A DNA stretch of 53,694 nt, taken from IMG/VR virus record IMGVR_UViG_3300027736_000062, positions 1 to 53,694 of that record; one strand, written 5' to 3'. The DNA comes from a virus. The number at the start of each line of letters is the position of its first letter. The stretch's first letter is position 1. Of this stretch, positions 46,892-53,694 are shown in pieces. The position numbers and the translations under genes were made by a program. The notes under the pieces are model-generated. The model was not told where the DNA came from, ran no database searches, and saw only the letters and a program-made list of their open reading frames with translations.

Positions 46892-47107
46892 TTAAATTCC
46901 CAGTAATTTTTTGACAAAGTCTGCGGCTACCCCGGGGCCAAGCAGCACGGCAAGAATGACTACATACAAGAGGTATTCAATCCTGTTCATGCGCTTGGAA
47001 CCATCATCAAATCGGGCTTGTATGCCCTCATATCGTTGAGCGCAAATTGCCTCGTGAACACTTAAACGCTTGTCGGTTTCAGTGGCAAGCTCTTCAATTT
47101 GTTCCAT
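46892..47107 (-). CDS. Small membrane protein in the lysis cassette, 71 aa
   Basis: A helical N-terminal ~40 residues (MEQIEELATETDKRLSVHEA) then a C-terminal TM segment at ~44-61 (EYLLYVVILAVLLGPGVAAD) and a short basic tail. This resembles small XhlA/holin-accessory proteins. The stop is immediately before the next start. It could be a second holin or antiholin. Confidence 0.65.
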   Translation of the reverse strand: MEQIEELATETDKRLSVHEAICAQRYEGIQARFDDGSKRMNRIEYLLYVVILAVLLGPGVAADFVKKLLGI

Positions 47108-47122
47108 GAGGCAATTCCCGCT

Positions 47123-47284
47123 TTACTCTACTACTGTCACGTCAGCAGGGGCTGCGGGTGCAGCTTGGGCTTGCGCCTCTTGCTGGATGCCATTGATCAA
47201 TTGCTGCACCTGAATAAAAGGCTGATTGCCCAAATATTGCAGGATTGCGTTGACCAGCTCAGTTGAAAGTGCAATTTTTTGCAT
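47123..47284 (-). CDS. Small Gln/Ala-rich protein, 53 aa
   Basis: It begins MQKIALSTELVNAILQYLGN, continues with QPFIQVQQLINGIQQEAQAQ and ends in an Ala/Pro/Val tail. GGAGAG lies 6 nt before the ATG at 47284, which supports expression. It lies between the lysis cassette and fibre-adjacent genes. Such Gln-rich helical proteins commonly follow phage fibre genes; the role is unknown. Confidence 0.65.
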   Translation of the reverse strand: MQKIALSTELVNAILQYLGNQPFIQVQQLINGIQQEAQAQAAPAAPADVTVVE

Positions 47285-47339
47285 GAAATACTCTCCGTGT
47301 AATTGCCGCTGTTAGGGCCAGCGGTTTGCCCGTTTGAGA

Positions 47340-47564
47340 TTATGCCGCAGCAGCCTGCAAAGGACCAAGATCTTCAGTTGTCCAAAAGTCTTTGGCCAGC
47401 ATGATCTTGAGGTGCTCTTTGTTGCGCGACACAGTGTCGGCCCAGTCAGCATCTTCCATGCGCTCAGGCTTGCCGCCGTTGATCAGGTTCACTGAGTCCA
47501 TTGCGGCGCTGTAGTGGCGTGCAATCTCTTCGGCGGTGGGCTTGTTTTGAACAATGTCAGTCAT
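47340..47564 (-). CDS. Small protein, 74 aa
   Basis: From the ATG at 47564, which has AAGGAG 8 nt upstream. It reads MTDIVQNKPTAEEIARHYSA, then MDSVNLINGGKPERMEDADW and SRNKEHLKIMLAKDFWTTED. Helical and charged. Such short proteins occur beside fibre genes in aquatic phages, sometimes as fibre-assembly helpers, but the role is unknown. Confidence 0.7.
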   Translation of the reverse strand: MTDIVQNKPTAEEIARHYSAAMDSVNLINGGKPERMEDADWADTVSRNKEHLKIMLAKDFWTTEDLGPLQAAAA

Positions 47565-47566
47565 GT

Positions 47567-47890
47567 TTAGGCTCCTTGTTGCCACGGTAGGGTTTGGTTA
47601 ATAACGGGTGGGTTGTTGCTTGCATCAATTTGCGCTTGCAAGTCTGCCTCAATTGCGGTGCGGTCAATTTGTGGGTTAACCCAACCCCACACTTGCTCTT
47701 GCGTGAGTTGGTTGTACGGCGTAAACGGAGAGCCAGTTGCGTATGTCACATCAACCGAACCAAAAGCATTTGCGGCTCCATTGTCGGCGATTGCTTGGCA
47801 TTTCCAATTAACCTGAAACACCACATCCGTTTGACCGTCCTGCTGTGGGTAAGCAGGAAGTCCAAGAATAATCCAATTAAATTGTGTCAT
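47567..47890 (-). CDS. Fibre-adjacent protein (DUF7936-like), 107 aa
   Basis: The sequence MTQFNWIILGLPAYPQQDGQ followed by VVFQVNWKCQAIADNGAANA, GSVDVTYATGSPFTPYNQLT and WGWVNPQIDRTAIEADLQAQ is a beta domain with a C-terminal helix. It is a recurrent companion of phage tail fibre genes (DUF7936, from memory). It starts 9 bp after the 1274-residue fibre stop. It may cap the fibre tip or act in fibre assembly. Confidence 0.75.
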   Translation of the reverse strand: MTQFNWIILGLPAYPQQDGQTDVVFQVNWKCQAIADNGAANAFGSVDVTYATGSPFTPYNQLTQEQVWGWVNPQIDRTAIEADLQAQIDASNNPPVINQTLPWQQGA

Positions 47891-47898
47891 TTTTTTCC

Positions 47899-50800
47899 TT
47901 ACAAGAGGTAGGTGACTGTTGCGCCGTCCATTGAAACGGTATCAATGAAAAATATGGCTTTGTAGTACTGACCGGCGAAGCCGGGTGTCCAAATTAAAGT
48001 GCCGCCGCTGGTCGATACTGTCCCAGTGTATGAATACCCGTTAACAGCATATGTGACAACTGGAGTTCCAAGCGTCCAAGTTGGCGAAGCGCTTCCTTGT
48101 CGACCATAGTTGGCAACAAATTCAATTTCAGCCGCGTCAGACGCAACCGCGTGAACAACCATTATGCGAACTTTAATGAATGTCCAATTGTTTGTTCCCA
48201 GATTGGAAACCGTAAGTAAATTGACAGCGGCTGAACTAGCCCATGAAGTCAACATACGAATAGCAGATGTAGCATTACTTCCCGTTGAGTTATATTCAGT
48301 AGCACATCCGTTTGACCCGTCAATCACTGTTATAGGCGCACCATCCCCGTCAGACAAAACAATGCGGTTGCTTGCTGTGCGGAAGTCAAAGCCGTAAGAA
48401 TTGCCAGTAAATCCACCAATGATGACATTTTTTGAACCTGTGGTCATAGCATAACCACAGCCGTTTGTTGTGTCGTTTGTACCAACAAAAGTATTGCCAG
48501 TACCAGTTGTCATGAAGTAGCCAGAGGCTGTTCCAATAACTGTATTGTTGCCCCCAGTGGTTTTGCTAAACCCGGCTTGAGCGCCAATAAACACGTTTGA
48601 ATTTGATGTGTTGTTATAACCAGCCTGAAATCCCAGAGCCACAATGTTTACACCAGTGGTATTTGCAGAAGCCGCTTGATAACCGACGGCAGTGCTGTTG
48701 CCGCCTGTGGTGTTGGAGTAGAGGGCAAAGCGGCCAATGGCGGTATTAAAACTTCCAGTGTTGACTGCAAAGATTGCGCCGTCACCGATTGCTACGTTAC
48801 TGCCACCAGTTGTACTTTGCACCAGAGCGTACGAGCCAATTGCGACGTTATTGCCGCCAGTAGTGTTATCCCTGCCAGCGCTATCACCCATGTAGGTGTT
48901 TGAAGAGCCTGTGGTGTTGTAGTAACCAGCCAAGCTACCGACAAAAGTGTCTGAGGTTGCAGTGGTTGTAAATTTACCAGCTTGATAGCCAATTGCAGTT
49001 AATTGAGATGCGGTGGTTGCATTATTGCCAGCTTGAAAACCTAATGCTGTGTTGCTTCCTGTGGTTGAATAAAACAGCGCTTGATAACCGACAGCCGTGT
49101 TGTTGGCTGATGTTGTGTTGGTTTGAAGTGCGCCGCTGCCGACTGCAACGTTAAAGTTTCCGGTCGTGTTGTAGTAGAGCGATGAGTCGCCAAGGGCAAC
49201 GTTGTTTGCGCCTGTTGTATTGGAATACAACGCAGGGGAACCCATAGCGACGTTGTAAGAGGCTGTTGTCGTTGCATAACCAGTAAGGCGACCAATAAAA
49301 ACGTTTAAGCCACCAGTTGTAGCGGAGTAACCTGCCTGATAACCTACAGCAGTGTTGTTAGATGCTGTGGTGTTGGCATTAAGAGCCTGTACTCCTAAAG
49401 CGGTGTTGCTTCCGCCTGTTGTGTTGGCTCGAAGTGCGCCAAGACCTATAGCTGTATTATTTGAACCTGTTGTTGTAAACTGCAGCGCAACATATCCAAG
49501 TGAAGTGTTGTAGTCACCCGTTGTGTTGCTGTCACTTGCTGAACGACCTATAGCGGTATTTTGAGTACCCGTAGTGTTATTTGCCAAAGCCTGTAAACCG
49601 AAAGCTGAATTATCGCTTGCAGTGGTGTTTGATAAAAGTGCGGCAAAACCTACAGCAGTATTATTGCTACCAGTTGTGTTTGAACCAAGCGCCCCATTAG
49701 TACCACCATAAGTACCATTTCCAACTGCGGTGTTTAAAGTACCAGTAGTGTTGCTATTTAGTGCATTATCACCAAACGCAGTATTGTTGGATGCCGTGTT
49801 AGAGCGCAAAGCACCACGACCCACGGCGGTCACACCATTACCAGTTGAATTTGAATACAAGGCTTGGTAACCAATAGCCGTATTTTCTTGTCCAGTTGTA
49901 TTTGTGTATCCAGCTTGGTAACCAACAGCGGTGTTGTAAGATGCTGTGGTGTTGGCTTGGAGGGCCGCCGCACCAAGTGCTGTATTGTAGCTACCAGTGG
50001 TGTTGCTATCTAATGTTTGATAACCAAAAGCGGCATTTGCAGTGCCAGTGGTGTTTGCATATAAAGCCTGATAACCCATTGCAGTAGCATCACCAGAGGT
50101 ATTGCTGTACATGGCTTGAGTACCAACGGCAACAACTCCATTACCACTATTTGACGTATACCCAGCTTGATAACCTACAGCAGTGTTGTTAGATGCTGTG
50201 GTGTTGGAGTAAAGGGCTTGTGAGCCAAAAGCCGTATTTGACGCACCCGTTGTATTGGAGTACATGGCAATGTAGCCTAAAGCAGAATTATCTGCCCCAG
50301 TATTTAAATACAAAGCAGAACGCCCAACAGAAGTGTTTTGAATTCCAGTGGTTACGGAGCCTAAAGAATTTAAACCAAACGCCGTATTTCCAGAGCCTGT
50401 GCTGTTGCTTTGTAAGGCCCCCGAACCCACCGCAGTGTTGGTAGACACAGCACCCGCACCACGGCCTACTGTGATGCCGTAAACAGTCAGGTCAGTGCCG
50501 CTGTACAGCAAGTTAGCAGAGTCAGTCAGCAAACCGCCAGTTGTTGCGTAAGTCACGCGGCCAGAAGTGAGGCCAGAGTCGGTCAAAGACGTAACCGTTA
50601 CACCTGCCAATGAAAGCGATCCAGCAACCGTTACAGCGCCGCCAAAGTAGGCAGCGCCAGCAGCAACATACAGCGAGTACGGGTTGGTCAGCGTGACGTT
50701 TGTCCCAGCGCTTGGAGCGCCTGCAATGTACAGGGTTGCTGCGTTGGTATAGGTGACGCTGGTGTTGGTCGCGGCAATTGGCGTGATGCCCAAGGAGGCG

Positions 50801-51723
50801 ATTGCACCAATTGCGTTGGTTGCGCTGATTGCCGAAGTGACATCGGTCACAGTACCCGTGCCCATGTACAGCTTGGCAGGCGTAGCAGCAGCAAACACAG
50901 CAGAGCCATTGAAACTGCTATTGCCGATCGTGACGGTTTTGACTAAGGTGCTCAGGCCAGTTGTCGAGTAGCCAGTTGACGATAAAGTTGTGCCGTCAAA
51001 AGTCAAGTTTGCAGAGTCAGCCTCAAGGCCAGCAGTGCTGGCAATAACTACCCGACCAGAGGTCAGGCTGGTGTTGGTGATGCTAGAGCTAGAAACGCCT
51101 GTAAGGCCCGTCAGGGACGTCACCCACTGCGGAGCAGTACCAGAGGAGGTCATGACCCTGTTCGCGGCTCCAATGGCCAAGAAGGTGGTCGTGGCCACGC
51201 CAGACTGGTAAGGGACCGATCCAGCAGCGCCGCCAGCAAGGTTGGTCGCTGTGTTGACCGTAACGCTGGTAGGCGCAACCCACTGCGGAACCGTTCCAGT
51301 CGATGTCAAGATGTAGTTGACAGTGCCAATGCCCAGTTTGGACAGCGTGTTGGTGGCTGATGCGTACAGCACGTCACCTTGGGTATAGGCAGACTGCGCA
51401 GTACCGCCATAGGTCGCTCCGAGGGCGTTGGTGAGGTTCAGCGTGGTCAGCGTGGTTGTGCTTGTTCCGCTGTTGAACGTCATCGCAGCATTACCAGCCA
51501 ACGCCCCTGCGTTGTTGTACTGGATCTGCGTGGTTGAGCCGCCAATCGTGCCAGCACCCTTGGTTGCAATTACCTGCACAACGCCTGCGTTGTCCTCGTA
51601 ATACAGCTTGCCGTCGGTGATGTTAATTGCCAATTCACCTTGCGCAAGATTTGCCGCCAAAGGCACGGCAGATGCAGTTGTCGAAAAGTAAAGTTGAATT
51701 GGTGTGTAGTTCGTTGCAGCCAT
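47899..51723 (-). CDS. Giant tail fibre with YadA-like head repeats, 1274 aa
   Basis: The N-terminus (MAATNYTPIQLYFSTTASAV, LAQGELAINITDGKLYYEDN) is a common attachment or capping segment of phage fibres. Residues ~100-190 carry the module GDVLYASATNTLSKLGIGTV, also found at the end of the 760-aa fibre. Residues ~425-1110 form about 40 copies of a 17-residue unit, roughly NTAVGYQALYSNTTGSN, like the beta-roll head repeats of trimeric autotransporters. The C-terminus has an IVLSDGDGAP segment and a terminal beta domain. It probably binds the host surface as a trimer. Confidence 0.85.
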   Translation of the reverse strand: MAATNYTPIQLYFSTTASAVPLAANLAQGELAINITDGKLYYEDNAGVVQVIATKGAGTIGGSTTQIQYNNAGALAGNAAMTFNSGTSTTTLTTLNLTNALGATYGGTAQSAYTQGDVLYASATNTLSKLGIGTVNYILTSTGTVPQWVAPTSVTVNTATNLAGGAAGSVPYQSGVATTTFLAIGAANRVMTSSGTAPQWVTSLTGLTGVSSSSITNTSLTSGRVVIASTAGLEADSANLTFDGTTLSSTGYSTTGLSTLVKTVTIGNSSFNGSAVFAAATPAKLYMGTGTVTDVTSAISATNAIGAIASLGITPIAATNTSVTYTNAATLYIAGAPSAGTNVTLTNPYSLYVAAGAAYFGGAVTVAGSLSLAGVTVTSLTDSGLTSGRVTYATTGGLLTDSANLLYSGTDLTVYGITVGRGAGAVSTNTAVGSGALQSNSTGSGNTAFGLNSLGSVTTGIQNTSVGRSALYLNTGADNSALGYIAMYSNTTGASNTAFGSQALYSNTTASNNTAVGYQAGYTSNSGNGVVAVGTQAMYSNTSGDATAMGYQALYANTTGTANAAFGYQTLDSNTTGSYNTALGAAALQANTTASYNTAVGYQAGYTNTTGQENTAIGYQALYSNSTGNGVTAVGRGALRSNTASNNTAFGDNALNSNTTGTLNTAVGNGTYGGTNGALGSNTTGSNNTAVGFAALLSNTTASDNSAFGLQALANNTTGTQNTAIGRSASDSNTTGDYNTSLGYVALQFTTTGSNNTAIGLGALRANTTGGSNTALGVQALNANTTASNNTAVGYQAGYSATTGGLNVFIGRLTGYATTTASYNVAMGSPALYSNTTGANNVALGDSSLYYNTTGNFNVAVGSGALQTNTTSANNTAVGYQALFYSTTGSNTALGFQAGNNATTASQLTAIGYQAGKFTTTATSDTFVGSLAGYYNTTGSSNTYMGDSAGRDNTTGGNNVAIGSYALVQSTTGGSNVAIGDGAIFAVNTGSFNTAIGRFALYSNTTGGNSTAVGYQAASANTTGVNIVALGFQAGYNNTSNSNVFIGAQAGFSKTTGGNNTVIGTASGYFMTTGTGNTFVGTNDTTNGCGYAMTTGSKNVIIGGFTGNSYGFDFRTASNRIVLSDGDGAPITVIDGSNGCATEYNSTGSNATSAIRMLTSWASSAAVNLLTVSNLGTNNWTFIKVRIMVVHAVASDAAEIEFVANYGRQGSASPTWTLGTPVVTYAVNGYSYTGTVSTSGGTLIWTPGFAGQYYKAIFFIDTVSMDGATVTYLL
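48400..50440 (-). repeat. About 40 tandem 17-residue (51-bp) repeats in the fibre
   Basis: Units follow N-(S/T)-A-(V/F/I)-G-(Y/x)-x-A-L-x-S-N-T-T-(G/A)-x-x with a period of 17 residues; a few units are longer or shorter. Third-position divergence between units indicates old duplication under protein-level selection. Limits are approximate. Such repeats fold as a left-handed beta roll in YadA-like heads. Confidence 0.8.
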
Positions 51724-51732
51724 AATTTTTCC

Positions 51733-53694
51733 TTAGAAAGTCCCGCCCGAGATGCCAGACCAAACGGGTCCAGTTGCACCCGCTGTCAGCACATAACCCT
51801 GCGTGCCAAGCGCTAGTTTAGACAATGTTGTTGCGCCACTTGCGTAGAGCGTATCGCCAACCGTGTAACTTGTCAGATTTGTTCCGCCAAGATTAACAGG
51901 AACAGTGGTCAAAGAGATGACCGAACCAGTAATCACAATTGGTGATGTCCCTGTGTAAACCTGCGACGAGCTGAATTCAGCAAACGTGATTGCCGTCGTG
52001 CCAAAGGTGATGGTCCCAACAGTGGTTACAACAAAAGAAGTGTTCTTGTTGACGGTCCCGTTTTGGGTGAAGAAGTAATCGTTCTGGCTAAGTTGGTTGG
52101 CCCCAGTGCCGTAGGTGTCTGCGTCAGTTGCACGAGTCAACACCGTACCGCCCGTGGCCCATGTGTAGACGCCGTTGTAAGCTTGGTTGGCCTCGTCCTT
52201 GATCAGAACTCGGTTTGTGTTAGCCAGTGTATAGCCATCAAGAACAGTCAATGCCACGGATAATGTGAGGGTCGCTCCAACACCAGCCGTGCCGTTGTTG
52301 TAAGTGACCGTGCCACCTGTCGTCGTAGCAAGGGTCGTGGTTGTTGCCGCCTGCACAGGCTGGTGAAAAGTCAAGCCAACCGCAGCGGTGGTGTCCACAT
52401 ACTGTTTAGTTGCAAGCTGGAGGGCTGTTGTTGGGTCCTGAGTGACTGCAACAGAGGTCAAGCCACCAAGCGTCAATGAGCTGCTGCCAAGCGAGATTGC
52501 AGTCGTACCAACAGTCACAGAGCTGTTTGTCAGCGAGGCGTTACCAATATTGGAAAGCGTGTTGCTTGCGCCGCTGATGGTTTTGTTTGTCAGCGTTTGC
52601 GTGCCTGTCAAGGTCGCCACAGTCGAATCAATTGCAACAGTCACCGCAGCAGAGCCGTTGTAGCTCGTGCCAGTAAGGCCAGTGCCAATGGTCAGGCTAA
52701 ACAGGTTTGACCCAAGTGAGACGCCAGAGATCGTGCTGTTGGTCAGCGACGCATTGCCAATGTTGGTCAGCGTGTTACCTGTGCCACTGATTGACTTGTT
52801 GGTCAACGTGTCGGTGGTAGTACGAGCTACCAAGGTGTCTGTGATTGTCGGCAGGGTCAGTGTGCCAGTGTTGACGATGGTCGCAATGACTGGAGCCGTC
52901 AAAGTCTTATTGGTCAACGTCTGTGATGCGGACAATGTCACTACATCTATACCACCAACGGTTACCGCAGTTGCGTTGAACGTACCACCCGTCACCGTCT
53001 TGCCAGTGAAGGTCAGCGCGGCAGGCAGCGAAAGCACAACAACAGACGTTCCCGTTGCGGTTATTTCGTTTGCGGTTCCAGATACAGACGCCACCGCTCC
53101 GATGCCGCTTGGAGTGATTGTCAAATTAGCTGCGGCAGTCAGTTGACCTTGGGCGTTGACGGTGAAAGTTCCCACCTGAGTCGAAGACCCGTAGGACCCA
53201 GCGGTCACGGCGGTGTTGGCAAGTGAAATAGTGCCTGAGCCTGTGATAGGACCGCCCGTAAGCCCAGTCCCTGTATTGATCAAGGTCACGCCACCAGAGA
53301 GCGAGAATTGACGCCATGCGCCCGTGGAATAGCCCTCGTAGGCCCCGTCGGTGCTGTTATAGCGGATCTTCCCGTCTGCGCCAGAAGGCCTTTGGCCAGT
53401 GGTTCCCACGGGGATGAAGATTGACCCAGTGCCGGGGATGATAGGGTTGGACGCCAAACCAATGGTGGGGTTGCCAGCCGTGCCGTCCGCGTTGAACACG
53501 GCAGTCTGGTCAACCACGTTCAAGATTGACGTCGCCGACAGAGCACCAGCCGTGGTGATCACCATCAAGCCGTTGGCGCTCAGGTTGGCCAGATTCAGGA
53601 CTTGGCCAGCTAGAGTGATTGTAGGGTCGCCAGAAACGCCGCTTCCATTGGAAATTGACAGGCCCACGCCAGAAACGGCGATGGAACGGCCTGT
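51733..53694 (-). CDS. Tail fibre protein, residues 108-760 (continues at 153)
   Basis: This is the larger part of the fibre that begins at 474. It contains duplicated Thr/Asn-rich beta repeats (TLTNKTISG, NTLSNIGNASLTNSSVTVG) typical of beta-helix or beta-spiral fibres, a segment QDPTTALQLATKQYVDTTAA known from phage fibre stalks, and a receptor-region module ending in YTVGDTLYASGATTLSKLAL and VWSGISGGTF. The final module resembles part of the adjacent 1274-residue fibre. Complete length is 760 residues on the closed circle. Confidence 0.85.
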   Translation of the reverse strand, partial: TGRSIAVSGVGLSISNGSGVSGDPTITLAGQVLNLANLSANGLMVITTAGALSATSILNVVDQTAVFNADGTAGNPTIGLASNPIIPGTGSIFIPVGTTGQRPSGADGKIRYNSTDGAYEGYSTGAWRQFSLSGGVTLINTGTGLTGGPITGSGTISLANTAVTAGSYGSSTQVGTFTVNAQGQLTAAANLTITPSGIGAVASVSGTANEITATGTSVVVLSLPAALTFTGKTVTGGTFNATAVTVGGIDVVTLSASQTLTNKTLTAPVIATIVNTGTLTLPTITDTLVARTTTDTLTNKSISGTGNTLTNIGNASLTNSTISGVSLGSNLFSLTIGTGLTGTSYNGSAAVTVAIDSTVATLTGTQTLTNKTISGASNTLSNIGNASLTNSSVTVGTTAISLGSSSLTLGGLTSVAVTQDPTTALQLATKQYVDTTAAVGLTFHQPVQAATTTTLATTTGGTVTYNNGTAGVGATLTLSVALTVLDGYTLANTNRVLIKDEANQAYNGVYTWATGGTVLTRATDADTYGTGANQLSQNDYFFTQNGTVNKNTSFVVTTVGTITFGTTAITFAEFSSSQVYTGTSPIVITGSVISLTTVPVNLGGTNLTSYTVGDTLYASGATTLSKLALGTQGYVLTAGATGPVWSGISGGTF
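53543..53694. repeat. Right copy of the terminal redundancy (matches 2-153)
   Basis: It matches 2-153 except at 53568 (a here, g at 27). See the left copy. Both ends fall inside the 760-residue fibre gene, and the frame is unbroken when one copy is removed. The unit length of the closed genome is about 53541 bp. Confidence 0.9.

Noticed and set aside
48400-50440. 51-bp periodic repeats that could suggest a CRISPR-like or satellite array
   Set aside because: The period is in frame with a fibre gene and units diverge at third positions, so they are protein repeats without spacers.

Overview
The window is the genome of a tailed double-stranded DNA bacteriophage, probably a podovirus of an aquatic Gram-negative host. 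Terminase, a P22-type portal, a single HK97-like major capsid protein, two head-to-tail adaptors, a tail-hub protein, ejection-type proteins and several fibres are present. No tape measure, sheath or major tail tube gene is evident. A betaproteobacterial freshwater host is only my inference from the style of the proteins. Bases 2-153 recur at 53543-53694 with one mismatch, so the sequence is a closed circle of about 53541 bp cut inside a tail-fibre gene.

Layout. Two transcription units diverge from about 27.15 kb. The rightward unit (27216-29859, +) encodes a tiny membrane protein, an SSB-like protein with a DDDIPF tail, a winged-helix protein and a PD-(D/E)XK exonuclease. The leftward unit (27095 down to 18481, -) starts with a Cro/YdaS-like regulator and continues with a DUF1376 replication protein, a primase-type zinc domain, a DnaB-like helicase, RusA, a Ref-type HNH nuclease, an ArdC-type antirestriction protein and many very small genes stacked with ATGA overlaps. 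Four of these gene groups are preceded by the same promoter plus start-site hairpin cassette. A 305-bp structured noncoding region (18176-18480) separates this block from the packaging and virion genes.

The morphogenesis genes are nearly all on the minus strand: small and large terminase (17902-15901), a 1308-residue protein of unknown role, the portal (11535-8983), a GroES-like co-chaperonin, an acidic scaffold candidate, the major capsid protein (6148-5234), Gly-Gly-rich and other structural proteins, and the first head-tail adaptor. Continuing through the circular junction come two giant fibres (760 and 1274 aa), a lysis cassette (M15 peptidase, GTA-type holin, two further membrane proteins), a second adaptor, a third fibre-like protein, a 737-aa hub protein, a 2100-aa protein with 34-aa repeats and a collagen-like Gly-Thr-Thr tract, two ejection-type proteins and a virion glucosaminidase. 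The unit ends at a terminator near 29.86 kb, where it meets the rightward operon. One small plus-strand gene with its own promoter (11591-11800) interrupts the minus-strand late region.

How the genes work together. The early genes appear to provide origin recognition, helicase loading, ssDNA handling and recombination, but no DNA polymerase or integrase was recognised, so the host replisome is probably used. Antirestriction and many small proteins probably address host takeover. No tRNA, rRNA, CRISPR array or insertion sequence was seen by eye.
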